Below are positions 1 through 6,357 of a stretch of DNA of 11,967 nucleotides, one piece after another. The stretch is from Peptococcaceae bacterium (GTDB lineage: Bacteria; Bacillota; Peptococcia; DRI-13; UBA5745). Each line of letters opens with the position of its first letter. Position 1 is the first letter of the stretch. The notes under the pieces are model-generated. The model was not told the origin of the DNA. It did not search any database and saw only the letters and a program-made list of their open reading frames with translations. The stretch is from positions 1-11,967 of the forward strand of contig JAISDM010000140.1 of the NCBI GenBank assembly GCA_031264885.1. Reading direction: 5' to 3'. The position numbers were made by a program, and so were the translations under genes.

Positions 1-5
1 GCGGA

Positions 6-108
6 GCGTTTTAGAATTTCTAGGCGAAATTTGCGCCCGCAAAAGCCACTGTCTGAGCGGAGCGAGTTTGGCTTTTGCAGCAAATTGAGCCGTAGAAATT
101 CAAAACGC
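6..108. repeat. Long imperfect hairpin at the window edge
   Basis: Four paired blocks: 6-12 with 102-108, 14-22 with 93-101, 23-25 with 89-91, 28-34 with 80-86, and 39-47 with 70-78, about 35 base pairs in all with small bulges and a loop of about 20 bases. GCGGAGC occurs at 1-7, 57-63 and 107-113, at both ends and in the loop. It lies in the intergenic space after fabF. It codes for nothing visible. It resembles a miniature repeat element or a structured RNA; the left edge of the window may cut it. Confidence 0.75.
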
Positions 109-152
109 GGAGCCGTAAGACCGGCATCCTCCCCCTCCGCCGGGTATTTGCG
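109..152. repeat. Dispersed repeat, copy 1 (downstream of fabF)
   Basis: A 44-base segment beginning GGAGCCGTAAGACCGGC and ending GGGTATTTGCG. It matches 9094-9137 with about 41 identical positions. Unlike copy 2 it has no complementary arm next to it; a 5-bp stem (CCGGC/GCCGG) within it is possible. It directly abuts the long hairpin at 6-108. Confidence 0.85.
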
Positions 153-174
153 CCAAACCACGAATCGCAAGTGA

Positions 175-212
175 AGTTTGTCCGTGGAGTTTGTCCGCGA
201 GTTTATCCGCGG
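175..212. repeat. 12/13-bp triple tandem repeat over the fabF stop
   Basis: Plus-strand units: AGTTTGTCCGTGG (175-187), AGTTTGTCCGCG (188-199), AGTTTATCCGCGG (200-212). The fabF stop TAA comes from the last unit (complement of 203-205). In the neighbouring 12-base unit the matching in-frame codon is CAA, so a single C-to-T difference creates the stop. Confidence 0.9.
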
Positions 213-1453
213 TCCCCCGGCTTACCCAACAATATAACAGCGTTATGCCCCCCAAAACCAAAAGTATTGCTGATCGCGTAGTTGACCCGCAATTCTCTGG
301 AGTGATTCGGCACATAATCCAAATCGCATTCGGGATCCTGATTCTCATAATTGATGGTAGGCGCGACCCGGTCTTCCTGAACAGACTTGGCCGCGGCAAT
401 CGCCTCAATCCCCCCGGCGGCCCCCAGCAAATGCCCGGTCATGGACTTCGTAGAGCTGATCGCCACCCGATAGGCGTAATCGCCAAAGACCCGCTTGATC
501 GCCATAGTCTCCGTCTTATCGTTTAAATCGGTGGAGGTTCCGTGAGCGTTGATATAATTGATATCACAGGGATCCAGCCCCGCTTCCCGGATCGCCATTT
601 CCATCGCTCTGGCCGCCCCGTTCCCTTCAGGATCCGGAGCCGTCATATGATAAGCGTCACAAGTCGCCCCATATCCCAAAACCTCCGCGTATATCCGCGC
701 CCCGCGCCTGCGCGCGTGTTCCAGACTCTCCAGAACCAACACACCCGCGCCCTCTCCAATGACAAACCCGTCCCTGTCCCGGTCAAAAGGCCGCGACGCC
801 CGTTCCGGCTGGTCATTTCTGAGAGACAGCGCCTTCATGGAACAGAATCCCCCCAAGCCAACGCCCGTAATAGAAGCCTCCGTCCCGCCGGTCAAAATCA
901 AATCCACATCCCCGCGCTGAATCCTGTGGAACGCCTCCCCGACCCCGTTGGTTCCGGAGGCGCAGGCCGTGACGACGGTGTAGTTCACCCCTTTAAACCC
1001 AAATCGAATGGCGGTTTGCCCGGATACCATATTGCTGATCATCATCGGCACAAAAAAAGGGCTGATCCTGCCCGGGCCTTTTTCCTCAAAAATCTTGCAT
1101 GTATCCTGAGTAGCGTCGATCCCTCCCACGCCGCAGCCCAAAATAACGCCGCAGCGGTCCCTGTCCAGGGCGTCCAGATCCAAATCCGCGTCTTTCACAG
1201 CCATTTCCGCGGCAGCCAGGCCAAACTGGGTGAACTTTGCCGTCCGGCGAAGCTCTTTCTTATCCATATATTGTTCCGGATTGAAGTCCGGCACTTCCCC
1301 CGCAATCTGCGAGGAATATTTCTCAGCGTCCAAATGGGTGATCCGCCGGACACCCGAGCGTCCCCGGAGCAATCCGTCCCAATAAAGATCCAGACCTGTT
1401 CCAAGAGGAGTCACCGCTCCCATTCCGGTAATCACAACGCGTTGTTTTCCCAT
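203..1453 (-). CDS. fabF: Beta-ketoacyl-ACP synthase II
   Basis: 416-residue elongating condensing enzyme. The triad is C164 (VTACASGTNG), H304 (INAHGTSTDLND) and H341 (STKSMTGHLLGAAG), with K336 and the gatekeeper F400 in NTFGFGGHNAVI. The start MGKQRVVITGMGAVTPLG at ATG 1451-1453 has AAGGTGG seven bases upstream and matches family length; the frame is open 20 codons further but through the hairpin after acpP. The last residues, GKPGDRG, replace the usual FKKY-type tail; the codons for DRG and the TAA stop lie in a tandem repeat unit. The gene ends the fab cluster; the rnc/smc genes often found next in Firmicutes are not seen in the remaining 202 bases. Confidence 0.97.
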   Translation of the reverse strand: MGKQRVVITGMGAVTPLGTGLDLYWDGLLRGRSGVRRITHLDAEKYSSQIAGEVPDFNPEQYMDKKELRRTAKFTQFGLAAAEMAVKDADLDLDALDRDRCGVILGCGVGGIDATQDTCKIFEEKGPGRISPFFVPMMISNMVSGQTAIRFGFKGVNYTVVTACASGTNGVGEAFHRIQRGDVDLILTGGTEASITGVGLGGFCSMKALSLRNDQPERASRPFDRDRDGFVIGEGAGVLVLESLEHARRRGARIYAEVLGYGATCDAYHMTAPDPEGNGAARAMEMAIREAGLDPCDINYINAHGTSTDLNDKTETMAIKRVFGDYAYRVAISSTKSMTGHLLGAAGGIEAIAAAKSVQEDRVAPTINYENQDPECDLDYVPNHSRELRVNYAISNTFGFGGHNAVILLGKPGDRG

Positions 1454-1478
1454 TGTGCCCCCACCTTTTGATCCAAAT

Positions 1479-1500
1479 GACCCCGCCGTCGGGCGGGGTC
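1479..1500 (-). other. GC-rich hairpin between acpP and fabF
   Basis: GACCCCGCC and GGCGGGGTC form a perfect 9-bp stem with a 4-base CGAC loop in the mRNA sense. No U-run follows (ATTTGG), so it is not a normal terminator. It starts nine bases past the acpP stop codon and lies before the fabF ribosome binding site. A role as mRNA 3' stabiliser or partial terminator that raises acpP over fabF is inferred from position. Confidence 0.75.
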
Positions 1501-1509
1501 TCGAAGACA

Positions 1510-1737
1510 TCATTTCTTTTCTTTAATGTAATCGACGACACTGCCGACTGTCTTGATTTTTTCAGTATCCTCATCTGGAATCTCAAGCTCAAATTCTTCT
1601 TCCAAAGCCATGATCATTTCCACCACATCCAAAGAATCGGCGTTCAGCTCGTCAAAACTGGTTTCATCCTTGAGAACGGTCACGTCGACGCCGAGCTGCT
1701 CCGCCACAATCTCTCTCACTCTCTCAGCTAAATTCAT
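1510..1737 (-). CDS. acpP: Acyl carrier protein
   Basis: 75-residue acidic four-helix carrier protein. The 4'-phosphopantetheine attachment serine is S35 in LNADSLDVVEMIMALEEEFELEIPDEDTEKIKTVGSVVDYI, the classic DSL motif followed by the acidic helix. It carries growing chains between FabD, FabG and FabF. The ATG at 1735-1737 has a very good GGGAGG nine bases upstream; the spacer contains TGAATCCTTA, the same string as in the repeats before DUF177. A 9-bp GC-rich hairpin lies between its stop and fabF, a common arrangement where ACP must be made in excess of its neighbours. Confidence 0.97.
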   Translation of the reverse strand: MNLAERVREIVAEQLGVDVTVLKDETSFDELNADSLDVVEMIMALEEEFELEIPDEDTEKIKTVGSVVDYIKEKK

Positions 1738-1773
1738 AAGGATTCACCTCCCTTCCGGCATATTACTATTTTG

Positions 1774-2514
1774 TTACATAGCCAAGCCGCCATCCACCGC
1801 GATGACTTGACCGGTAATATAAGCAGACTCTGATCCCGCCAAAAACAATATGAGATTCGCCACATCTTTCGGATTTCCTATCCGTTTCACGGGAATATTT
1901 TCGGCCAGGGCCTCCCGGGCTCTCGAATCCAATGAATCCGTCATATCCGTCTCAATGTATCCCGGCGCCACGGCGTTGACCAAAATCCCGCGGGACGCCA
2001 GCTCCTTCGCGGCGCTTTTAGTCAAACCGACGAGCCCGGCTTTGCTGGCGGCATAATTCAATTGACCCGGATTACCTGTCAGACCCACCACCGAAGAAAC
2101 ATTGACGATCCTTCCGGCCCTCTGCTTCATCATGGGCCTGGCGCAGGCCCGGAGACAGTTAAACGCGCCTTTGAGATTCGTGTCCAGCACCTGATCCCAA
2201 TCCTCATCCTTCATCCGGATCAAAAGACTGTCACGCACAACTCCCGCATTGTTTATTAGAATATCAAGCCTTCCGAATCTGGTCAAGACCTCTTTTACCA
2301 TTTCATCCACTTCATCCGATTTGGCCACGTCGGCGCCCAGGCAAACCGCCTCCCGCCCCATAGCCTCAATCTCGGCGCATACGGCCTGAGCCTTGGCCCG
2401 GCTGCTTTGATAATTCACCGCGACTTTCGCGCCCGCCCCGGCCAGGGCCAAAGCCGCGGCCCTTCCGATCCCCCGGGATCCGCCCGTCACCAGCGCCACC
2501 TGATCATTCAGCAT
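1774..2514 (-). CDS. fabG: 3-oxoacyl-ACP reductase
   Basis: 246-residue short-chain dehydrogenase that reduces 3-ketoacyl-ACP with NADPH. The Rossmann motif TGGSRGIG is at residues 10-17, NNAG at 88-91, and the catalytic tetrad is N113, S141 (NVSSVVG), Y154 and K158 (YAASK). PGYIETDMT and the end ITGQVIAVDGGLAM are standard for FabG. Length equals the family norm. ATG at 2512-2514 was chosen on family length and on AAAGG nine bases upstream; the open frame continues further upstream into the end of fabD but without family similarity. acpP starts 36 bases after the stop. Confidence 0.97.
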   Translation of the reverse strand: MLNDQVALVTGGSRGIGRAAALALAGAGAKVAVNYQSSRAKAQAVCAEIEAMGREAVCLGADVAKSDEVDEMVKEVLTRFGRLDILINNAGVVRDSLLIRMKDEDWDQVLDTNLKGAFNCLRACARPMMKQRAGRIVNVSSVVGLTGNPGQLNYAASKAGLVGLTKSAAKELASRGILVNAVAPGYIETDMTDSLDSRAREALAENIPVKRIGNPKDVANLILFLAGSESAYITGQVIAVDGGLAM

Positions 2515-2533
2515 ATGACCCAACCTTTCGCAC

Positions 2534-3463
2534 TCACAGATCCAGAGCGTCCAGAGACGCCGCGTCCTCAATATTGACCAGCCGGACGGGACAGTCCATC
2601 TTTCGGATCAAACCGGTCAAAACCTTCCCGGGTCCAATTTCGACAAAGGTATCCACCCCCAGCCCGACCAATTTCTTCACAGACTGTTCCCACAAAACCG
2701 CTCCGCTGATCTGCCGGATCAAACGCTCCCGGATGATATCCGGCGCCGTCTCAGTCTCCGCGTCCACATTGGCGACGATGGGAACACGCGCGGCCGCAAA
2801 CGGAATCCGCTCCATAGCCGCCCTCAGCTCATCCGCCGCCGGCGCCATTAATTTGGAATGAAAAGGCCCGGTCACCTGAAGGGGTACGCACCGCCTGATC
2901 CCGAATTCCTTGGCCCTTTCCGCCGCTTTTGCCACCGCTTCCCTATGCCCCGAAACGACAATCTGCCCGCCGCCGTTAAAATTAGCCGGCTGCAGCGATC
3001 CGAATTCGGACACAGCCTCACAGAGCGCCTCCGCCTGCTCCCTGGTTCCGCCCACGAGCGCCGCCATGCCCCCTTCTCCCGGCGGCGACGCCTTAGCCAT
3101 AAAGCGTCCCCTCTGGCGCACCAGCCACAGCGCGTCTCCGGGGGTCAAGACCCCCGCCGCCGCCAGAGCCGTATACTCTCCCAGACTGTGGCCCGCCAGA
3201 TAATCCGGCCCGGGTATGCCCCTTTCCGCGGCCAATGCCAGAAGCGCCAGACTCACAGCCATAATGGCGGGCTGGGCGTTCCAAGTCAGATCCAGCTCCG
3301 CCCCCCGGCTGGCGTCAAAACAAAGCCCGGAAAAATCCTCCTCCAGCCGCGCGTCCGCCATTTTAAACACATTCCGCGCGGCCTCGTATTCCTCAAAAAG
3401 CTGTTTCCCCATCCCCGGATACTGTGCCCCCTGTCCCGGGAAAATATAAGCCAATTTACTCAT
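2534..3463 (-). CDS. fabD: Malonyl-CoA:ACP transacylase
   Basis: 309-residue enzyme that moves malonate from CoA to ACP. It begins MSKLAYIFPGQGAQYPGMGKQLF, has the nucleophile S93 in GHSLGEYTAL, the malonate-binding arginine in VRQRGRFM (R118) and the catalytic histidine H202 in GPFHSKLM. The end FVEIGPGKVLTGLIRK is also typical. I chose ATG at 3461-3463 because GGAG lies seven bases upstream; GTG two codons earlier (3467-3469) would be only one base from that site. fabG begins 19 bases after its stop. Confidence 0.96.
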   Translation of the reverse strand: MSKLAYIFPGQGAQYPGMGKQLFEEYEAARNVFKMADARLEEDFSGLCFDASRGAELDLTWNAQPAIMAVSLALLALAAERGIPGPDYLAGHSLGEYTALAAAGVLTPGDALWLVRQRGRFMAKASPPGEGGMAALVGGTREQAEALCEAVSEFGSLQPANFNGGGQIVVSGHREAVAKAAERAKEFGIRRCVPLQVTGPFHSKLMAPAADELRAAMERIPFAAARVPIVANVDAETETAPDIIRERLIRQISGAVLWEQSVKKLVGLGVDTFVEIGPGKVLTGLIRKMDCPVRLVNIEDAASLDALDL

Positions 3464-3475
3464 ACGCACGCTCCA

Positions 3476-4468
3476 TCACAGATACATCACGCAAGCGCCC
3501 CAGGTCAATCCTCCTCCAAAGGCGACAATGCCCACGCAATCCCCCGGTTGAATCAATTTTTGTTCCAGCGCCTCATCCAGGGCCACAGCCACCGAAGCGC
3601 CAGACATATTCCCATAGCGGTCAATGTTCACGACGGATTTCTCAGGAGGCAGCCCCAGCCGCTTCAGCGTGGCCTGAATAATGCGCAGATTCGCCTGATG
3701 AGGGATCAGGAAATCCAAATCGCTCTTATCCAGCCCCGCCAGCCGCAGGGCTTTTTCGATGGAATCCTCCATGGCCCGCACCGCGAATTTAAAAACCTCA
3801 TTCCCCTGCATACGAATATGGTGCTGAGCGCTTTCCGTATCGCCGGTCAGCCGGCTGACCCCCCCGGACACATCCAATAAATCCGCCCCATTGCCGTCGG
3901 CGCCCAGATCAAAGCTCAATAATCCGCTGCCGTCCTCACAGGTCCTAAGTATCGCGGCCCCCGCGCCATCCCCGAACAGGACACAGGTACCCCGGTCCGT
4001 ATAGTCGATCAGCCGGCTCAAAATCTCCGTAGAAACCATCAGCACCGTCCGGTACCGGCCGGTCTCAATAAATTGAGAACCCACCGCCAGCCCGTAAATG
4101 AACCCGCTGCAAGCCGCCGCCAAATCGAAAGCCCAGGCGTTGACGGCTTTCAGCTCTCTTTGGATATAGCTCGCGGTGGACGGAAGCATCCGGTCCGGGG
4201 TGATGGTGCCGCAAATGATCAAATCGATTTCTTCCGGCGCCACATTGGCCTTGCTCATGGCGCGCCTGGCCGCCTCTATGGCCAGATCCGAGGAAGCCTG
4301 CCAGTCGGCCGCGCGGCGTCTCTCAACGATGCCGGTTCTCGCGCGGATCCATTCGTCGCTGGTATCCACGATTTTTTCAAAGTCCTGATTGGTCATAATT
4401 CTCTCCGGCACATACGATCCCGTACCGATGATCCTGGCCCGCCGGCCTTCGTTTTTCATATGACTCAT
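3476..4468 (-). CDS. fabH: Beta-ketoacyl-ACP synthase III
   Basis: 330-residue condensing enzyme that joins an acyl-CoA primer to malonyl-ACP and so starts each fatty acid. The Cys-His-Asn triad is C120 (FDLAAACSGFIYGLAVG), H257 (DFLIPHQANLRI) and N287 (NIDRYGNMSGAS). Other marks are GTGSYVPERIMTNQDFEKIVDTSDEWIRARTGI near the start and GIVAFGGGLTWGACVMYL at the end. ATG at 4466-4468 follows AAAGGAG with seven bases between; an ATG three codons further in is possible but worse placed. The gene lies 32 bases after plsX and 12 bases before the fabD ATG. In relatives an enoyl reductase (fabK) often stands between fabH and fabD; it is absent here. Confidence 0.96.
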   Translation of the reverse strand: MSHMKNEGRRARIIGTGSYVPERIMTNQDFEKIVDTSDEWIRARTGIVERRRAADWQASSDLAIEAARRAMSKANVAPEEIDLIICGTITPDRMLPSTASYIQRELKAVNAWAFDLAAACSGFIYGLAVGSQFIETGRYRTVLMVSTEILSRLIDYTDRGTCVLFGDGAGAAILRTCEDGSGLLSFDLGADGNGADLLDVSGGVSRLTGDTESAQHHIRMQGNEVFKFAVRAMEDSIEKALRLAGLDKSDLDFLIPHQANLRIIQATLKRLGLPPEKSVVNIDRYGNMSGASVAVALDEALEQKLIQPGDCVGIVAFGGGLTWGACVMYL

Positions 4469-4480
4469 TTCCCTTCTCCT

Positions 4481-4520
4481 TTAGGGCTCCTTAGGACTCA
4501 TTAGGACTCATTAAGGCTCA
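4481..4520. repeat. Four 10-bp units across the plsX stop and fabH leader
   Basis: Plus-strand units are TTAGGGCTCC, TTAGGACTCA, TTAGGACTCA and TTAAGGCTCA, in exact 10-base register; the middle two are identical. In mRNA sense they read TGAGCCTTAA, TGAGTCCTAA, TGAGTCCTAA, GGAGCCCTAA, then AGGAG. The plsX stop TAA ends the second of these units, and the last unit merges with the fabH ribosome binding site AAAGGAG. Each unit supplies a CCT(T)AA string able to pair with AAGGAG. Confidence 0.92.
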
Positions 4521-5496
4521 TATTCCTCAGCTGTTCCAAAAAACCGGCCTTCACACACCGTTTGGCCATAAACAGCGCGTTTTTGATGGCTGTGGCGTTG
4601 GAACTGCCGTGGCAAATCACGCTGATCCCGTCCACGCCCAGAAGAGGAGCGCCCCCATGTTCGGAATAATCCAGGTTTTTCACTGTGTCCCTCAAGGCAT
4701 TTTTTATGAGCCACGCCCCTATTTTATTCTTAATGCTCCCGGTCAGCAAGCCTTTTAACTGGCGAAAAACCGTCTCGACGGTTCCCTCCATCACTTTTAG
4801 TGCCACATTCCCCGCGAACCCGTCGCAAACGATCACATCCGCCCGGCCTTTTAACAAATCCCTGCCTTCAACATTGCCCTGGAAATTCATGCCGGCCCGG
4901 TTCTTTAACAGCTGATGCGCGGCTTTCACCGCCTCGTCGCCCTTGGTTTCCTCACTTCCGTTGCTCAGCAGGCAAACCGTAGGGGATTCCCGCTCCAGCA
5001 GCACCTTCGCGCACACTTGACCCATTTGGGCAAATTGAACCAGAGCCTCAGGCCCCGATCCTGTATTCGCGCCGGAATCCAACAGCAGCGTCCGCCCGCG
5101 TTCCGTCGGAAGCAATGTGACGATGGCCGGGCGTTCGATCCCCGGAATTCTGCCCAAGCCCAGCAGAGCGGCCGTCATCTGCGCCCCGGTGCTGCCCGCC
5201 GAAACCACCGCGTCCGCCTGGCCGTCTTTTACCAGCTGTGTGGCCACGGTAATGGAAGCGTCCTTTTTCTTCCGATAAGCGATGGCCGGATGCTCATCCA
5301 TTTCGATCACCTGAGTACAATGCTTCAACCGCAAGCGTTCCGTTTTGGGTATCTCCGGAAACAGGCGCGTTAAAACCGCTTCATTCCCCGTCAAAATCAA
5401 ATCAAGCTCTGAATCGCTCTTTAGGGCTTCCAAAGCCCCTTTTACGATCTCGTCCGGGGCGTAATCCCCCCCCATGGCATCCAAAGCAATCCTCAT
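4501..5496 (-). CDS. plsX: Phosphate acyltransferase PlsX
   Basis: 331-residue soluble enzyme that turns acyl-ACP plus phosphate into acyl-phosphate, the donor PlsY uses to start phospholipid synthesis. The N-terminus MRIALDAMGGDYAPDEIVKGA is diagnostic; further marks are EMDEHPAIAYRKKKDASI, VVSAGSTGAQMTAALLGLGRIPGIERPAI, LLDSGANTG, NGSEETKGDE, CDGFAGNVALKVMEG and the end HGGAPLLGVDGISVICHGSSNATAIKNA. The segment LLDSGANTGSGPE differs from the more usual LLDVGANVDxxPE but keeps the D-x-GAN core. I chose ATG at 5494-5496 with AGGAGG five bases upstream; a longer open frame to 5568 would run across the palindrome. The stop codon is inside a tandem repeat that leads into the fabH ribosome binding site. 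Confidence 0.96.
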   Translation of the reverse strand: MRIALDAMGGDYAPDEIVKGALEALKSDSELDLILTGNEAVLTRLFPEIPKTERLRLKHCTQVIEMDEHPAIAYRKKKDASITVATQLVKDGQADAVVSAGSTGAQMTAALLGLGRIPGIERPAIVTLLPTERGRTLLLDSGANTGSGPEALVQFAQMGQVCAKVLLERESPTVCLLSNGSEETKGDEAVKAAHQLLKNRAGMNFQGNVEGRDLLKGRADVIVCDGFAGNVALKVMEGTVETVFRQLKGLLTGSIKNKIGAWLIKNALRDTVKNLDYSEHGGAPLLGVDGISVICHGSSNATAIKNALFMAKRCVKAGFLEQLRNMSLNES

Positions 5497-5535
5497 TTCT
5501 TCCTCCTGGCGTTCAGATCCATTCCCCAAGACCTT

Positions 5536-5553
5536 ACTATAGTTAACTATAGT
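5536..5553. promoter_or_regulatory. 18-bp perfect palindrome upstream of plsX (operator candidate)
   Basis: ACTATAGTTAACTATAGT is a perfect palindrome centred on GTTAAC, placed between the rpmF terminator and plsX, 40 bases before the plsX ATG. It holds two TATAGT boxes on the minus strand that could serve as a -10 element; no clear -35 box is seen (TTGCGG is the nearest). In Firmicutes, fatty-acid genes are often repressed at such palindromes by FapR or FabT, but this sequence does not match the FapR consensus I know, so the regulator is unassigned. Confidence 0.6.
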
Positions 5554-5566
5554 TAAACAGTTCCGC

Positions 5567-5609
5567 AAAAAACCCTTCTCGCTTCGGATATTCCGAATCT
5601 CGAAGGGTT
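5567..5609 (-). terminator. Intrinsic terminator between rpmF and plsX
   Basis: On the minus strand AACCCTTC (5602-5609) pairs with GAAGGGTT (5571-5578), and within it TTCGGA pairs with TCCGAA around a 3-base ATA loop, with a 4 x 4 internal loop between. The outer stem ends in a run of T (5567-5572). This is a good rho-independent terminator and would separate DUF177-rpmF from the fab genes or reduce read-through. A near copy of the 5' arm (AAACCTTTCG, complement of 5624-5633) just upstream could compete for the 3' arm. Confidence 0.82.
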
Positions 5610-5641
5610 TCGGCGACTACCGACGAAAGGTTTAGGCATCC

Positions 5642-5821
5642 TTACTCTACCGGAACACTCACTTGCTCGTTATAATAGCCGCAAGCCGGGCACGCCCGAT
5701 GAGGCTGCTTATATTCGTGGCACTTGGGGCATTTCATCAGATCCGGCGCGGCCATTTTCAAAATCACCGCTCTTCTGGCGCGGTTTTTGGCTTTCGACCG
5801 GCGATGCTGCTGCACTCCCAT
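5642..5821 (-). CDS. rpmF: Ribosomal protein bL32, zinc-ribbon form
   Basis: 59-residue large-subunit protein, N-terminal basic arm (HRRSKAKNRARRA) followed by a zinc ribbon: C31-P-K-C34 and C44-P-A-C47, with the usual PHRACPACGYY. It is therefore the zinc-binding (C+) paralogue type. The second to fifth residues are GVQQ where most L32 have AVPK; the proline normally at position 4 is missing. I chose ATG at 5819-5821: GGAGGT lies seven bases upstream and the length fits the family. An upstream in-frame ATG at 5840-5842 would overlap that ribosome binding site. A terminator follows, so most transcripts of DUF177-rpmF may end before plsX. Confidence 0.95.
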   Translation of the reverse strand: MGVQQHRRSKAKNRARRAVILKMAAPDLMKCPKCHEYKQPHRACPACGYYNEQVSVPVE

Positions 5822-5834
5822 ATCGACACCTCCT

Positions 5835-6341
5835 TCAAACAAACTCCGAACCCAAGCGAGCCAAAACCGCCAGCCGGGGATCCGTCTCCCGGACCCGGCA
5901 CCCGCAGGGTCCCTTCTTCAAATCCGCCCCGCAATGAGGGCACAGGCCCGGACAATCCTCCGCGCACAGCAATTGCATGGGCAAAGCGGACACAATATGC
6001 TCCCAGGCGCATTGACCCAAATCCAGCCAGTCCTCCGTCAGCGGATAAAACTCAGATTCGCCGGATTCCGTCTCCGCGCCGCCTTGCCTGATAAACATAT
6101 CCTCAAATTCAATCCGCATGGGATAGACCACCGGATCCAGGCAGCGGGCGCACACACCCTCAATCCGGGTAAGTACCACCGCCGAAACCGCCAGATGATT
6201 GCCCGCGTTCACCACTTCGCCGCTCACCCTGGGCGGATCCAATATCCGATATTCCTCGTCCGCGGGCATGTCCTCCATAACGAATTCAAAGCCTTCCCTG
6301 GCCCCCGGCTCCTTCATAAGTCCGGCAATGCTTTTCTTCAT
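5835..6341 (-). CDS. DUF177 (YceD-like) protein, 23S rRNA-associated
   Basis: 168-residue soluble protein of the DUF177/YceD family, which sits beside rpmF in most bacteria and has been linked to 23S rRNA accumulation. The N-terminal half shows RVSGEVVNAGNHLAVSAVVLTRIEGVCARCLDPV with the C64-x-x-C67 pair; the C-terminal part shows CAEDCPGLCPHCGADLKKGPCGC with C126, C130, C134, C137, C146 and C148, the usual cysteine-rich end that may bind metal in this lineage. ATG at 6339-6341 is preceded by AAGGAAGG. The stop lies 13 bases before the rpmF start, inside its ribosome binding region (TGAAGGAGG), so the two genes are co-transcribed and perhaps coupled. The exact function is not proven. Confidence 0.9.
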   Translation of the reverse strand: MKKSIAGLMKEPGAREGFEFVMEDMPADEEYRILDPPRVSGEVVNAGNHLAVSAVVLTRIEGVCARCLDPVVYPMRIEFEDMFIRQGGAETESGESEFYPLTEDWLDLGQCAWEHIVSALPMQLLCAEDCPGLCPHCGADLKKGPCGCRVRETDPRLAVLARLGSEFV

Positions 6342-6357
6342 GCGCCCCGCCTTCCTT

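Noticed and set aside
1..113. A complete miniature transposable element with target duplication
   Set aside because: The 7-bp direct repeats overlap the hairpin stem and a third copy lies in the loop, so a clean element boundary cannot be drawn. Kept only as a structured repeat.
542..1471. A 309-codon open frame on the plus strand opposite fabF
   Set aside because: It is exactly antisense to a certain gene, is rich in Pro, Arg and His as expected for the complement of GC-rich coding sequence, and has no ribosome binding site or family similarity.
2858..3880. A 340-codon open frame on the plus strand opposite fabD and fabH
   Set aside because: It spans the junction of two certain minus-strand genes and has low-complexity Pro/Arg/Gln/His content; it is a by-product of base composition.
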